A DNA stretch of 56,205 nucleotides from positions 1 through 56,205 of the forward strand of contig JAHQYM010000005.1 of the NCBI GenBank assembly GCA_024421095.1, given 5' to 3'. Source of the stretch: Acidimicrobiia bacterium. GTDB lineage: Bacteria; Actinomycetota; Acidimicrobiia; Acidimicrobiales; Aldehydirespiratoraceae. A program made the translations under genes and the position numbers. This document shows positions 1 through 7,640 of the stretch, piece after piece. The first letter of the stretch is position 1; each line of letters opens with the position of its first letter. Below the pieces are notes generated by a model, which saw only the letters and a list, made by a program, of their open reading frames with translations, searched no databases and was not told the DNA's origin.

Positions 1-2
1 GA

Positions 3-419
3 ACAGGCAGAAACCTGAAAACCAGGCGAATCCCCGCAGTCCTCGATGCATGGCCGCTTGTCCGCTTCTGGGCGGGAGATACGCTGGTCCGAGCAGAGAT
101 ACATGAACTGCTGAAGGACCCCTTGCCAGTCTATGTGTGCAGCATCAACCTCGGCGAAGCCCACTACGTCATTTCCCGACGAGACGGTTTTTCGGCGGCC
201 GACGAGATCTGGAACTACTTCTGCCACAATGCCCAAGTGGAACCGCCAACGTTGGAGGTCACATACAACGCCGCGAGGCTGTCGCTCACTAGCCGCCTGC
301 CGTGGGCCGATGCCCACGCTGCGGCCACGGCATTGGCTTTCGGCGCAGAGGTCTGGGCAGGTGACAAGCACCTCAACAAGCCGGGGCCTTGGAAGCGACG
401 CGACCTGCGGAAGTTGTAA
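3..419 (+). CDS. VapC-like PIN-domain toxin, start unresolved
   Basis: The frame is open from the left edge to TAA at 417-419. It reads AVLDAWPLVRFW near the start, CSINLGEAHYVISRR in the middle and ADAHAAATALAFGAEVWAGD near the end. This is the PIN fold order with acidic residues at LDA, NLGE, ADAH and GD, so it is probably a metal-dependent RNase of a VapBC toxin-antitoxin pair. No ATG, GTG or TTG lies in frame before TTG at 123, and starting there would lose the first catalytic Asp. The real start is therefore CTG at 15 or upstream of the window. Another frame ends with TGA at 16-18, which could be the 3' end of the antitoxin gene. A six-pair hairpin (424-429 with 442-447) follows the stop and may end transcription. 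Confidence 0.7.
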   Translation, partial: TGRNLKTRRIPAVLDAWPLVRFWAGDTLVRAEIHELLKDPLPVYVCSINLGEAHYVISRRDGFSAADEIWNYFCHNAQVEPPTLEVTYNAARLSLTSRLPWADAHAAATALAFGAEVWAGDKHLNKPGPWKRRDLRKL

Positions 420-455
420 ACCAACCACTGGAAGGGTGGCAAGTGGTGGTTGAGA

Positions 456-803
456 GACGAGATTCTGTTCGTGCTTGTCGAGTGCCTGGCGCAGTCGGGT
501 GCGTGCTGCCCGCGCGGGATTGGCGGACTCTGAGCGGAGTGCCCTGCGGGGGTTCTCCGGCGGGGTCGGCTCCGCTCCCAACAGTAACCGCACGCCGCTG
601 AGTTGGTCCAGCGATTCAGCAAGCAGCGCATATCCGCCGACGTTGAAGTAGGCGGTGACAATATCGAGCGACGCACCGCCCACGAATCCGGTCGCCGCAT
701 GGGAAATGAACCCAGAGATGGCATCGGCGCCCCTTCGGTAGTCACTGTTGAACGCGAGTTCAGGTTTCACTGGCGACAGATTCTGATGGGCAGGGGCAGT
801 CAT
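456..803 (-). pseudogene. N-terminal fragment of a PLD-type helicase
   Basis: Reading from ATG at 803, the frame gives a methionine-led N-terminus with the stretch SLDIVTAYFNVGGYALLAES at about residues 45-65, then GVRLLLGAEPTPPE and LRQALDKHEQNLV. This is how large helicases with an N-terminal phospholipase-D-like domain begin; these are often encoded beside Eco57I-type methylases. Such proteins run to about 1,000 residues. Here the family resemblance stops near residue 116 (about 456), although the frame stays open to the window edge antisense to the vapC-like gene. The gene lies 31 bp behind the RAMA gene on the same strand, so it was probably the last gene of the restriction locus and has been cut off by rearrangement or a misjoin. 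Identification rests on family memory, not a search. Confidence 0.55.
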
Positions 804-834
804 CGCGGCAAGCCCCTGCCGTCTTTGGAGGACA

Positions 835-2232
835 TCACGCGCGCACCTCCCCGCCGTTCCAGAGTGCCGACGGTGTGACTAATTTCGTCGGAGACGCTGA
901 TTGGATCGGCGGAGCATTGCGGCCGTACATCTGGCGCCACTTGCTCAGGTGCCCTCGGTAGGACCTGAGGGTGCTCTCGGAGTATCCGTGGCCGTCAAGA
1001 AGCGCTTCGATGTCGCTCTCGCGGGGTTCGGCCGGATCGAGTTGCTCGGAGAGTGCGTACACAACCCACCTTCGCGCGATTGTTCTCCTTTCGTGCGCGC
1101 TCGACAGTGCGTAGCGATGGCCTTCGCCTGGAAAGTCGTCTGCGCGATACAACCAGCGCTTGGTGTCGATAGACGAACCGTCGACGAGCTTCCAGGCAGT
1201 CCAGCCGTTGGTGGATGCCCCCTCGCAAGCGGCCATCGCAGCACCGGAAAGACTGAGGTATAGGTCTCCCTCGAATTCGATCTGCCCGGTCGCAGTCACG
1301 GTCGCGGTGCGCTCAGATCCGAGGTGGTGAAGCGTAAGTTTGGTGCCGACACCAATGAATCCGGCTCCAAGGAGGTCAGCAACGGTGGGATCGGCTGCCT
1401 CTCCCATCCGACCCGTTGGACGCGGCGACGGCGCTACGACCCTGTCGACGGCATCGACCGAGGTGAACACTCCATCGAATGTCGTGTCGCTGCCATAAAG
1501 ATGCTGCCAATTGAGAAGATTGTTCCGATACACCGACAAGGTGGATTCCGAATAACCGTGGCCGCGCAGGAAGGCCTCTACCTCGACACTGGGTTCGGCC
1601 GGGTCAAGACGATTGGTGCGTGCATAATCAACCCATCTTCGGGCGATCCGTCGCATATCCTTTGCGGTGGAAGGAGCGTAGCGGTGACCTTCACCTGGAA
1701 AGGCGTCGGCTCGGAACAACCAACGTCGATCGTCGATAGGAGAGCCGTCGGAGAGCTTCCAAGCCGTCCAACCGTTGACGGACGCGCCCCCGCATGCGAC
1801 CTTCGCCGCGCCGGACGGACTGTCGTAGAGGTGGCCGTCAAATGCGATTCGTCCGTTCGCGGTCACGGTCGCAGTGCGCTCTGCACCGTGGTGGCGGAGC
1901 GCGAGCACGGTCCCCTCGTTGACGAAGCCGCCCGCAACGAGATCAACAAGGGTGGGATGGGCTGCCTCTCCCATCCGTCCAGATACACCCCAACGGGACG
2001 GCGTGACCGGTGCTGATGGTTGACCTGGACGCGTCGGTGTGTCTGGCTCGGCTTGTACGCCCGGCTCTGCATGCACGCACAGCGAAGAGAGTCGCTTGGC
2101 TGCAATCTGGGACAGCGGCGCGGTGTTGTCGCCGATATGCAGGTGGACCTCCGTGCCGTGTCTCGTGACGCGAAGGACCGAGCCGTCGATGCAACCGATC
2201 TGATCTACCGATTCATCGCTCACGCTACTCAT
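835..2232 (-). CDS. Protein with two tandem RAMA-domain modules
   Basis: This 465-residue protein is built from two copies of one module, residues about 85-248 and 274-437 (period about 189). Each begins GRMGEAA-PT, then carries AGF--GT-L-L, ERTATVTA-G-I-F, NGWTAWKL and RADDFPGEGHRYA, and ends in a helical part with IARRW, LDPAEP and HGYSEST. The first half of each copy matches the RAMA domain (restriction enzyme adenine methylase associated), thought to read DNA modification. The second half I do not recognise. Residues 1-80 are a separate N-terminal region ending in a Pro-rich linker. Its ATG overlaps the stop of the upstream target-recognition ORF (ATGA at 2229-2232), which implies translational coupling to the restriction-methylation gene. 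The modules are alike but clearly diverged, so the duplication is not recent. Confidence 0.7.
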   Translation of the reverse strand: MSSVSDESVDQIGCIDGSVLRVTRHGTEVHLHIGDNTAPLSQIAAKRLSSLCVHAEPGVQAEPDTPTRPGQPSAPVTPSRWGVSGRMGEAAHPTLVDLVAGGFVNEGTVLALRHHGAERTATVTANGRIAFDGHLYDSPSGAAKVACGGASVNGWTAWKLSDGSPIDDRRWLFRADAFPGEGHRYAPSTAKDMRRIARRWVDYARTNRLDPAEPSVEVEAFLRGHGYSESTLSVYRNNLLNWQHLYGSDTTFDGVFTSVDAVDRVVAPSPRPTGRMGEAADPTVADLLGAGFIGVGTKLTLHHLGSERTATVTATGQIEFEGDLYLSLSGAAMAACEGASTNGWTAWKLVDGSSIDTKRWLYRADDFPGEGHRYALSSAHERRTIARRWVVYALSEQLDPAEPRESDIEALLDGHGYSESTLRSYRGHLSKWRQMYGRNAPPIQSASPTKLVTPSALWNGGEVRA

Positions 2233-3041
2233 GCCAACCTCCTGAAGTTGTGAAGGACCGCGGCGTGGCGGTAGGTGTAGTCGACTGTTTCGCTGAAGGT
2301 CTCGTAGATCACGGCCAAGTCGTTTTCGTCGAGGCCGTAGAGGTGGGCGACGCAGGCGTCGAGTTCGCAGATTAGGTCCTGCTTGACGGTCTCATCGTTC
2401 GCAGAACCGACCGGCACTCCCACCTCGGCGGCCCATTCCGCAAACCTCTCATCAGCCGCCGCGAGCCGCCCCGCGATCTCAACCACCCGGTCTCGAACGG
2501 GGTGCCCCGTTCCGGGGTCGGGGATTGACAATTGGCCAAATTGTTCAAACGTCATGTGAAGTTCAACTGTGCGGCGTGCCTGCCAGTCATACGGCATGGA
2601 GCACAGAACTCCAATCACATACGCCTCGTCGCACGAAGTGCCCTCCGTGCGCAACAGGTACGGGGCTTGATTCACAATTACCCGATCTCTTGGCACAAGG
2701 GCGGAAACGAGGGTGCGCGTGTCTGTTGATCGGGCGACGTCACGAAACGCGATGCGTGCGCGTCGACACGGAAGCGTCGCCGGGTCGCCGCTGACTGCGT
2801 CATTCTGTTGGGCGAACGCTGAAGAGCGTGTGCGCCGCTGCGAGAACCGCTTCTTCTGAAGGGTGGCGATCATGGCTTCGGCCAGTGCGCTGTCGTAGTA
2901 GATGCCGGTGTCAGGTTCCCAGATGTTGAACGAACTGCCCTTGTAGACGGGCCAGACGTCACTGGGGTCAAGTGCGCGTTCGTCATTGCCGGCGCTTCCC
3001 GATACGGCGGAAGCAGACGAGGACGGAGTCGCGTCGCTCAT
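2229..3041 (-). CDS. Second target-recognition module (TRD-2) of the type IIG locus
   Basis: The ORF runs about 270 residues from ATG at 3041. It carries DVWPVYKGSSFNIWEPDTG near residue 35, APYLLRTEGTSCDEAYVIG in the middle, RRTVELHMTFEQFGQLSIP after that, and a helical end with CELDACVAHLYGLDENDLAV. These are hallmarks of the C-terminal DNA-recognition part of Eco57I-like restriction-methylation proteins, not of a free-standing enzyme. It is complete through the usual C-terminal helices and couples to the RAMA gene by ATGA. A near copy (TRD-1) lies directly upstream. The ribosome site before ATG 3041 is weak, so it may be made only by re-initiation or by read-through after a frame change. 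Confidence 0.65.
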   Translation of the reverse strand: MSDATPSSSASAVSGSAGNDERALDPSDVWPVYKGSSFNIWEPDTGIYYDSALAEAMIATLQKKRFSQRRTRSSAFAQQNDAVSGDPATLPCRRARIAFRDVARSTDTRTLVSALVPRDRVIVNQAPYLLRTEGTSCDEAYVIGVLCSMPYDWQARRTVELHMTFEQFGQLSIPDPGTGHPVRDRVVEIAGRLAAADERFAEWAAEVGVPVGSANDETVKQDLICELDACVAHLYGLDENDLAVIYETFSETVDYTYRHAAVLHNFRRLA

Positions 3042-3754
3042 CCCACTGCCCCGGCCGTCCGAACGTGTCGTACACAACGGTGATATCGTCCTCGTCGAGC
3101 CCATAGACGTAGGCGACGCACGCGTCGAGTTCCGCTAGCAGCCACGCCCCCCCCCCCCCCCCCCCCCCCCTCCTCCCCCCCGCGCTCTATTTCCGCGACC
3201 GGGATGCCGACTTCAGCGGCCCAACCGTAAAAACGATCATCCTGGGCCGCAAGCCGCGCGGCGACCTCAGCCACCCGGTCTCGAACGGGATGCCCTTTTC
3301 CAGGATCGGGAATCGAAAGTTGGCCGATCTGTTCGAACGTCATGTTCAACTCGACAGTTCTGCGTACCTGCCAGTCGCAAGGCATAGAGCAGAGGACACC
3401 GAGCACATACGCCTCATCAACAGCCGTGCCCGCTGTCCGCAAAAGATACGGGGCGTGATTCGTAATGACCCGGTCACCCGGTACAAGCGCGGCGATGAGA
3501 GAACGAGTATTTGTGGGATTCGTCACATTGCGGAATGCGATACGTGGATGTCGGCACGGAAGCGAAACAGGATCCTTGACAATATCGTCGTCTTGCTCCG
3601 CAAATGCCGAAGACCGCGTACGCCGTGACGACAACCGCTTCTCTTGAAGTGTCGCGATCATGTCTTCGGGCTCGGCGCTGTCATAGTACACGCCGGTATC
3701 AGGCTCCCAAAGGTTGAACGAAGTGCCCTTGTAGACGGGCCAGATGTCGCTCAT
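3038..3754 (-). pseudogene. First target-recognition module (TRD-1), frame lost at poly-G
   Basis: From ATG at 3754, preceded by an AGAGGT ribosome site at 3762-3767, this ORF encodes SDIWPVYKGTSFNLWEPDTG, APYLLRTAGTAVDEAYVLG and RRTVELNMTFEQIGQLSIP, closely matching TRD-2. After PVAEIERGG it enters the poly-G tract and leaves the family frame. The correct C-terminus (LLAELDACVAYVYGLDEDD and onward) continues in another frame and stops at TGA 2985-2983, overlapping TRD-2. Removing one G or adding two in the tract would restore the frame. The good start signal means a stand-alone TRD could be translated. Whether this is a switch, decay or a sequencing artefact cannot be told from the sequence. 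Confidence 0.6.
3147..3181. repeat. Poly-C tract (C24, TCCT, C7)
   Basis: Twenty-four C at 3147-3170, then TCCT, then seven C at 3175-3181. On the coding (minus) strand it is poly-G inside TRD-1, just before the last helical region. The length present puts the reading frame out of register; a loss of one or a gain of two would repair it. Confidence 0.95.
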
Positions 3755-3781
3755 TGCTCTTACCTCTGCGTCCCTCGCGCC

Positions 3782-3976
3782 GCAGCGCCGTCGTCGTTCA
3801 TGAATCGGAACCTGTCGTGGGTGGCATCGAACTCGCGGACTGGGCGGAAGCGCCATCGTCGTTCACGAATCTCTCCCGGTCGTGCGTCGCGTGGAACTCC
3901 GCGACTGGGCGGAAGCGCCATCGTCGTTGATGAACCGATGTCGGTCGGTGGTCGAGTTGAAGTCCCCCTGGACCGG
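3782..3976. repeat. Three imperfect 65-bp tandem repeats
   Basis: Copies start at 3782, 3847 and 3912. On the minus strand each encodes a version of WRFRPV-EF-AT-DR-RF-NDDG, the segment that normally precedes the WPVYKG recognition module. Because 65 is not a multiple of three, each copy is read in a different frame, and only the one nearest TRD-1 is useful to it. Between copies many changes preserve the peptide in its own frame, so they look like related alleles placed end to end, not a fresh slip duplication. Confidence 0.8.
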
Positions 3977-4477
3977 ACGGAACCGCCAGCCTCTCTGTGG
4001 GGGGGGGGGGCCCCGGCGGCCTGTTGGGGGGGGGGGGGGGGGCAAATCCATGCCGTCGAAGCGGGGATGACTCTTTATCTTGCGCCAAACTCGAAACGCG
4101 GGACGGGTCGGGATCTGAGGGAACGCGGCAGTGTTCGACCAGCTCGTGAACTCAGAGACTGGGATCAACTCGGGTTTGCCGTCCACCAACTCGTGAAACT
4201 GAGACAGTGAACTCGCAGGCCCCGGATAGATGGCAACCTGGGGCTCGTCGGGGTCGCCGTCAAAGCCACCCCCTCGGTTCAGCTCTGCGGTTGAGTTTTC
4301 GTACCGCGACGAGCGCGACCGTGTAGCGTCCGTCGACACCGTCGAACGCCCACGATCTGGTGTTGAGGCAGGTAACGACCGAGAGGATCGGGTGACCGCC
4401 AACAGCGCCACCGTGTAGGAGTTGTGGACCCCCTCGAACACCCATCCCTTGTGGTTGATGACGGTCGCCACCGACAT
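3863..4477 (-). pseudogene. Middle fragment of the type IIG restriction-methylation gene
   Basis: This frame begins VATVINHKGWVFEGVHNSYT and continues through ALLAV, the usual segment after the methylase domain. It later reads PGPASSLSQFHELVDG and EFTSWSNTAAFPQIP, then RKIKSHPRFDGM before the poly-C tract at 4042-3999 (coding strand) and the first of the 65-bp repeats. Between these parts lies a second, out-of-frame version of the first segment (VVTCLNTRSWAFDGVDGRYT) displaced by 92 bp, so the fragment is a patchwork. One extra G in the tract at 4487-4519 would join this frame to the upstream methylase ORF, and one fewer G near 4275 would join the second version to the downstream part. It has no convincing start signal of its own. 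Confidence 0.6.
3999..4042. repeat. Poly-G tract pair (G12 and G17)
   Basis: Twelve G at 3999-4010, a short GC-rich spacer (CCCCGGCGGCCTGTT), then seventeen G at 4026-4042. This pair is poly-G on the plus strand, opposite to the other two tracts. The overlapping minus-strand frame reads through it as proline codons without a break. Confidence 0.95.
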
Positions 4478-7476
4478 TCGCGGCGACCCCCCCCCCCCCC
4501 CGCCGCCCCCCCCCCCCCCGCGGCGTTCTTTGCACCGGACGACGGGGATTCCACGATCTCTTTGCGCCAGTTGGCCATACCGGCGTCAGACACCGCTGAA
4601 CGCGGCAGCACTATCCCGACTCTGCCGCCATCGCGGCACAGTGCGTAGTTCGCCCAGGAGAATGCCTTGTAGAGGTCGGTCTGACCCGATCCAAGGTTCG
4701 GAAACGTAGCTCTCAGGATCTTCTTCAACGCTTCAGCCCGTTCCCGCTCACCTTCGAACTCAACCGCGAGATCCGGTCGGTCGGACTCCAGCTCATCAAT
4801 TCGCGCCCGCCGCTTCGCCACCGGCAGCGCACGCACACCGGGCAGGTACATTCCCCACCAGACCTCGCGGTCTACCACTACCTTCTCCCACGGCGGATTG
4901 CCGAGCAGACAGTCGAAACCGCTTCGCTCGGAACGGGCGAAAACCTCGGGCCACACCGTCGGATAGTGGACAGGGGCTAGGCGCCGCACGGACGCTCGAA
5001 CCGCCGGCTCGTCCGCCGACCGGGCGACGCTCTCGGGGCTGAAATCGAAGTCGCGATGAATCTCTATGGCACCGGCGCGAACCGCAGTCGCAACATCGAA
5101 CACCGCCCTCACCGGTGCGACTGCTCCACGAGACTCGGTTTGGGCAGCCCGTGCCGCCTCAACCTCAGACTTGTCGGCATCGTTGAGCCGGCCAAGGCGC
5201 GCCAAAGGCTCCAGACACTCTTCCAACAGGGTCTCCAACTGATGCACGAACAGCGACGGCTCGGCCTTGCTTCCCTTCGGCCTCACCGCCGCGGCTGCAT
5301 CAGCCACCGATGCCACGCCGGTCAGGCTGTCTCCGTGAACGAGGTTGTGGTCGAGGAAAGACAGCGGCAGGCCCGGAACGAACGTATGCACCCAGATCGC
5401 CAGGCGGGCCAGTTCGACAGCGACACTGTTCTTGTCGACCCCATAGATGCAATGGCGGGCCACTTGGCGACGCAGCAGGGAACTGGACTCGATCTCGGCA
5501 CCATCGGCCAGATCACCCAGCGCGTCGAGCGCGGTGCTCCGCAGACGGATCAGTTCCGCGGTCACCGCGGTCACCGGATGCAACGTCAGCCAACCGGACA
5601 GGCGGGCCTCGATGCGGTCCACCGCAGCTACCAGGAAATGGGCCGAACCCATGGCGATGTCGGCGCAGCGGAAGTCGAAGAACGCCTCGGCGAGCGCAGC
5701 GTCGTCACCGGACTCCCGCAAGGTCTCAAGGCGCGCGATATGGTCGTCGAGAGCCGGTTCCAATGCGTTGTCGAGCAGGTATTCCACAGCGAACGGCTTG
5801 GTGAAGTAGGAGCCCGTGGCCTTGCGCACACCTGAGCGGTTGTGGAAATACACGTCACCGGCTTCTACCTCCACCTCGTCGTCATCGCCGGCGGGCACGA
5901 AATTCTCCTTGCCCTTCACGGACTTGACCGCGAGGTCGTCTTGGGCCACCGACAGTTTCGACTCCAGCAGGCCCTCATAGATGGTGCCGAAGTCCCTAAC
6001 CGACAGTTCACGAAAGTCCACCGGGCCGGACCCCTCCGGCCCCTCGTCCACCAACACCGCAGACAGGGCGGGGCCAAACTCGGCATTGCTGAGCTTGATA
6101 TCGGCAATCGCTGCGCCCGACAGGCTTACCTGCGGGTCACCAGAGAACAGGCCACCGTTGTAGGTGGGCACACCCCAGTCGCGGTTGCCCTGATCAACCG
6201 CATCCCAAAGCTGTTTCACGTCGTCCCACAGATCGGTCGCACCCGCATCGTAGTCGATCAGGCCTTTGTGTCGATCCTCTGCAAGCAGACGGGCCTTCCG
6301 CGACAACGAGTGGTCCGCGTAACGGCCGTTCGAGCGATAGGGCAACAGGTCCTTGTCCTCGGCATAGGCCACGAACAACAACCGAAAGAGGATCACCATC
6401 ACCTGCTCATAGGCACCGGCCAAGTCCGCCTCGGTCAAGCCGCTGCTAGCCGACGAAGACGAGAGTCGATCGGCCACTGCTCTGGCCAGGCTTGGCACGG
6501 TCTCGTGGTACACCCGCTCACGCAACCGCACAGCCAACGCGGCCACATAATCGGCTGACTTCTCGAGTATCTGCTCGAGTGAGCCGTTGTCGCTCAGGGC
6601 TTCGGCCGAGAACAACAAGTGGAGATAACCGGCGAACTCGGCGGGAACCAACGACAGGTTCAATTCAACGAAGGTCTCAGCGCGGCCCTTCCGGCCCACG
6701 CCCGTGTCGGGACGAGCGGCATAAAGGCGGATCTCTGACGAGCGGGTGAGGATCACCCAATCGACTCGCTCCTGGTCGGCCAGAGCAAGCGCCCGAGACA
6801 CGGGCGAGGTGCTGTCGAACCGGCCTGACGGTGCCTCGAAAGGCTCATCGTCATCACAAAACACCGCCACGGCGTGCTTGCGGTCATTGATCGTGAGCAT
6901 CTGCGCGTTGGTGGACAACGTCTCGACTCGGAACCCCAGCCCCTCCACCAAACGGCGCCCTCTTCGGCCCAGCAACCCTGCCGCCCTGCGGTTGGCCGAA
7001 AGCCAGTCGGGTCGGCAAGGAACACCGACTCTGAGCTCCTGGGTCGCCAGCAGCCCAACATTCCGCAGGCCCGGAAACGGGGAATCCAACTCTGAGACAG
7101 CCGCCAGCAGGAAGCGGGTGGCGGCATGGTGGCTGGGTTCGCTCAACGCAACTTCGGCCAATCTCTCGACCTGCGAAACTTCAAGGTTGTGGTACACGGT
7201 CGGAGGGTCGCCAACCGGGCCACACAGCGACACCCGCTCACCCTCAGCGGTGGGGTACAACGCAACCAGCAGCACGGGGCTGGCGCGGCCGGCCCGACGC
7301 TTCGACCATCCATCGCGCAGATCCGCCGCGGTGGGTTTGCGCCGTGCGTGAACCAGCGTCACTTCCAACCCGCTCGGCGCGTCCTGCACAAATACCCCAT
7401 GCGGAACGAGCGCCGACGGAAAACGTTCAGGCACCACCCAGGTTATTGGCTCACGACCCATCAGGAAGTCATCCAC
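4279..7476 (-). CDS. Type IIG-like (Eco57I family) endonuclease-methyltransferase, N-terminal and methylase part
   Basis: The frame runs 1,065 residues from GTG at 7476. Residues up to about 300 resemble the N-terminal nuclease-like region of these enzymes (AVAVFCDDDEPF; VDWVILTRSSEIRLYAA). A helical region follows, then TGSYFTKPFAVEYLLDNAL, the AdoMet-binding motif variant DIAMGSAHFL near residue 600, and the N6-adenine methylase motif NPPW at about residue 860. True family sequence ends at NWRKEIVES near residue 978. After that the frame passes the tract at 4519-4487 as Ala/Gly codons, and everything downstream (4279-4486) is out-of-frame noise. Such proteins normally run on through a recognition domain in one chain of 1,100-1,600 residues, so this one is truncated as read. 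It is the first gene of a minus-strand defence-type locus with the RAMA and helicase genes. Confidence 0.75.
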   Translation of the reverse strand: MDDFLMGREPITWVVPERFPSALVPHGVFVQDAPSGLEVTLVHARRKPTAADLRDGWSKRRAGRASPVLLVALYPTAEGERVSLCGPVGDPPTVYHNLEVSQVERLAEVALSEPSHHAATRFLLAAVSELDSPFPGLRNVGLLATQELRVGVPCRPDWLSANRRAAGLLGRRGRRLVEGLGFRVETLSTNAQMLTINDRKHAVAVFCDDDEPFEAPSGRFDSTSPVSRALALADQERVDWVILTRSSEIRLYAARPDTGVGRKGRAETFVELNLSLVPAEFAGYLHLLFSAEALSDNGSLEQILEKSADYVAALAVRLRERVYHETVPSLARAVADRLSSSSASSGLTEADLAGAYEQVMVILFRLLFVAYAEDKDLLPYRSNGRYADHSLSRKARLLAEDRHKGLIDYDAGATDLWDDVKQLWDAVDQGNRDWGVPTYNGGLFSGDPQVSLSGAAIADIKLSNAEFGPALSAVLVDEGPEGSGPVDFRELSVRDFGTIYEGLLESKLSVAQDDLAVKSVKGKENFVPAGDDDEVEVEAGDVYFHNRSGVRKATGSYFTKPFAVEYLLDNALEPALDDHIARLETLRESGDDAALAEAFFDFRCADIAMGSAHFLVAAVDRIEARLSGWLTLHPVTAVTAELIRLRSTALDALGDLADGAEIESSSLLRRQVARHCIYGVDKNSVAVELARLAIWVHTFVPGLPLSFLDHNLVHGDSLTGVASVADAAAAVRPKGSKAEPSLFVHQLETLLEECLEPLARLGRLNDADKSEVEAARAAQTESRGAVAPVRAVFDVATAVRAGAIEIHRDFDFSPESVARSADEPAVRASVRRLAPVHYPTVWPEVFARSERSGFDCLLGNPPWEKVVVDREVWWGMYLPGVRALPVAKRRARIDELESDRPDLAVEFEGERERAEALKKILRATFPNLGSGQTDLYKAFSWANYALCRDGGRVGIVLPRSAVSDAGMANWRKEIVESPSSGAKNAAGGGGAAGGGGGRRECRWRPSSTTRDGCSRGSTTPTRWRCWRSPDPLGRYLPQHQIVGVRRCRRTLHGRARRGTKTQPQS
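4487..4519. repeat. Poly-C tract pair (C15 and C14)
   Basis: Fifteen C at 4487-4501, GCCG, then fourteen C at 4506-4519. On the coding strand it is poly-G at the junction between the methylase domain and the next conserved segment. One added G would bring the downstream frame (MSVATVINHKGW) into register with the methylase ORF. A short direct repeat (GCCGCG) flanks the tract. Confidence 0.95.
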
Positions 7477-7640
7477 GAACTCAACATACTAATCGGGAAT
7501 TAAAGGAGCCTGCGCGTAAACGTGGAATTGGATTGCTGCAAGTGAGATACCGGTTAGCCAACTCATTCGGATTCCGCATCATTCAGCAATTCCGAGTGAG
7601 CAAACCCACAAATCCCCGTTGCTACAAGGCAAACTGGGGT

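Noticed and set aside
3644-4210. Plus-strand frames full of Gly through the poly-G tracts
   Set aside because: Low-complexity translation of homopolymers and antisense of the recognition region; no family resemblance.
5056-6558. Long plus-strand open frames (259 and 238 codons) opposite the methylase gene
   Set aside because: They are mirror frames of a GC-rich coding strand; the minus strand carries the recognisable methylase motifs.
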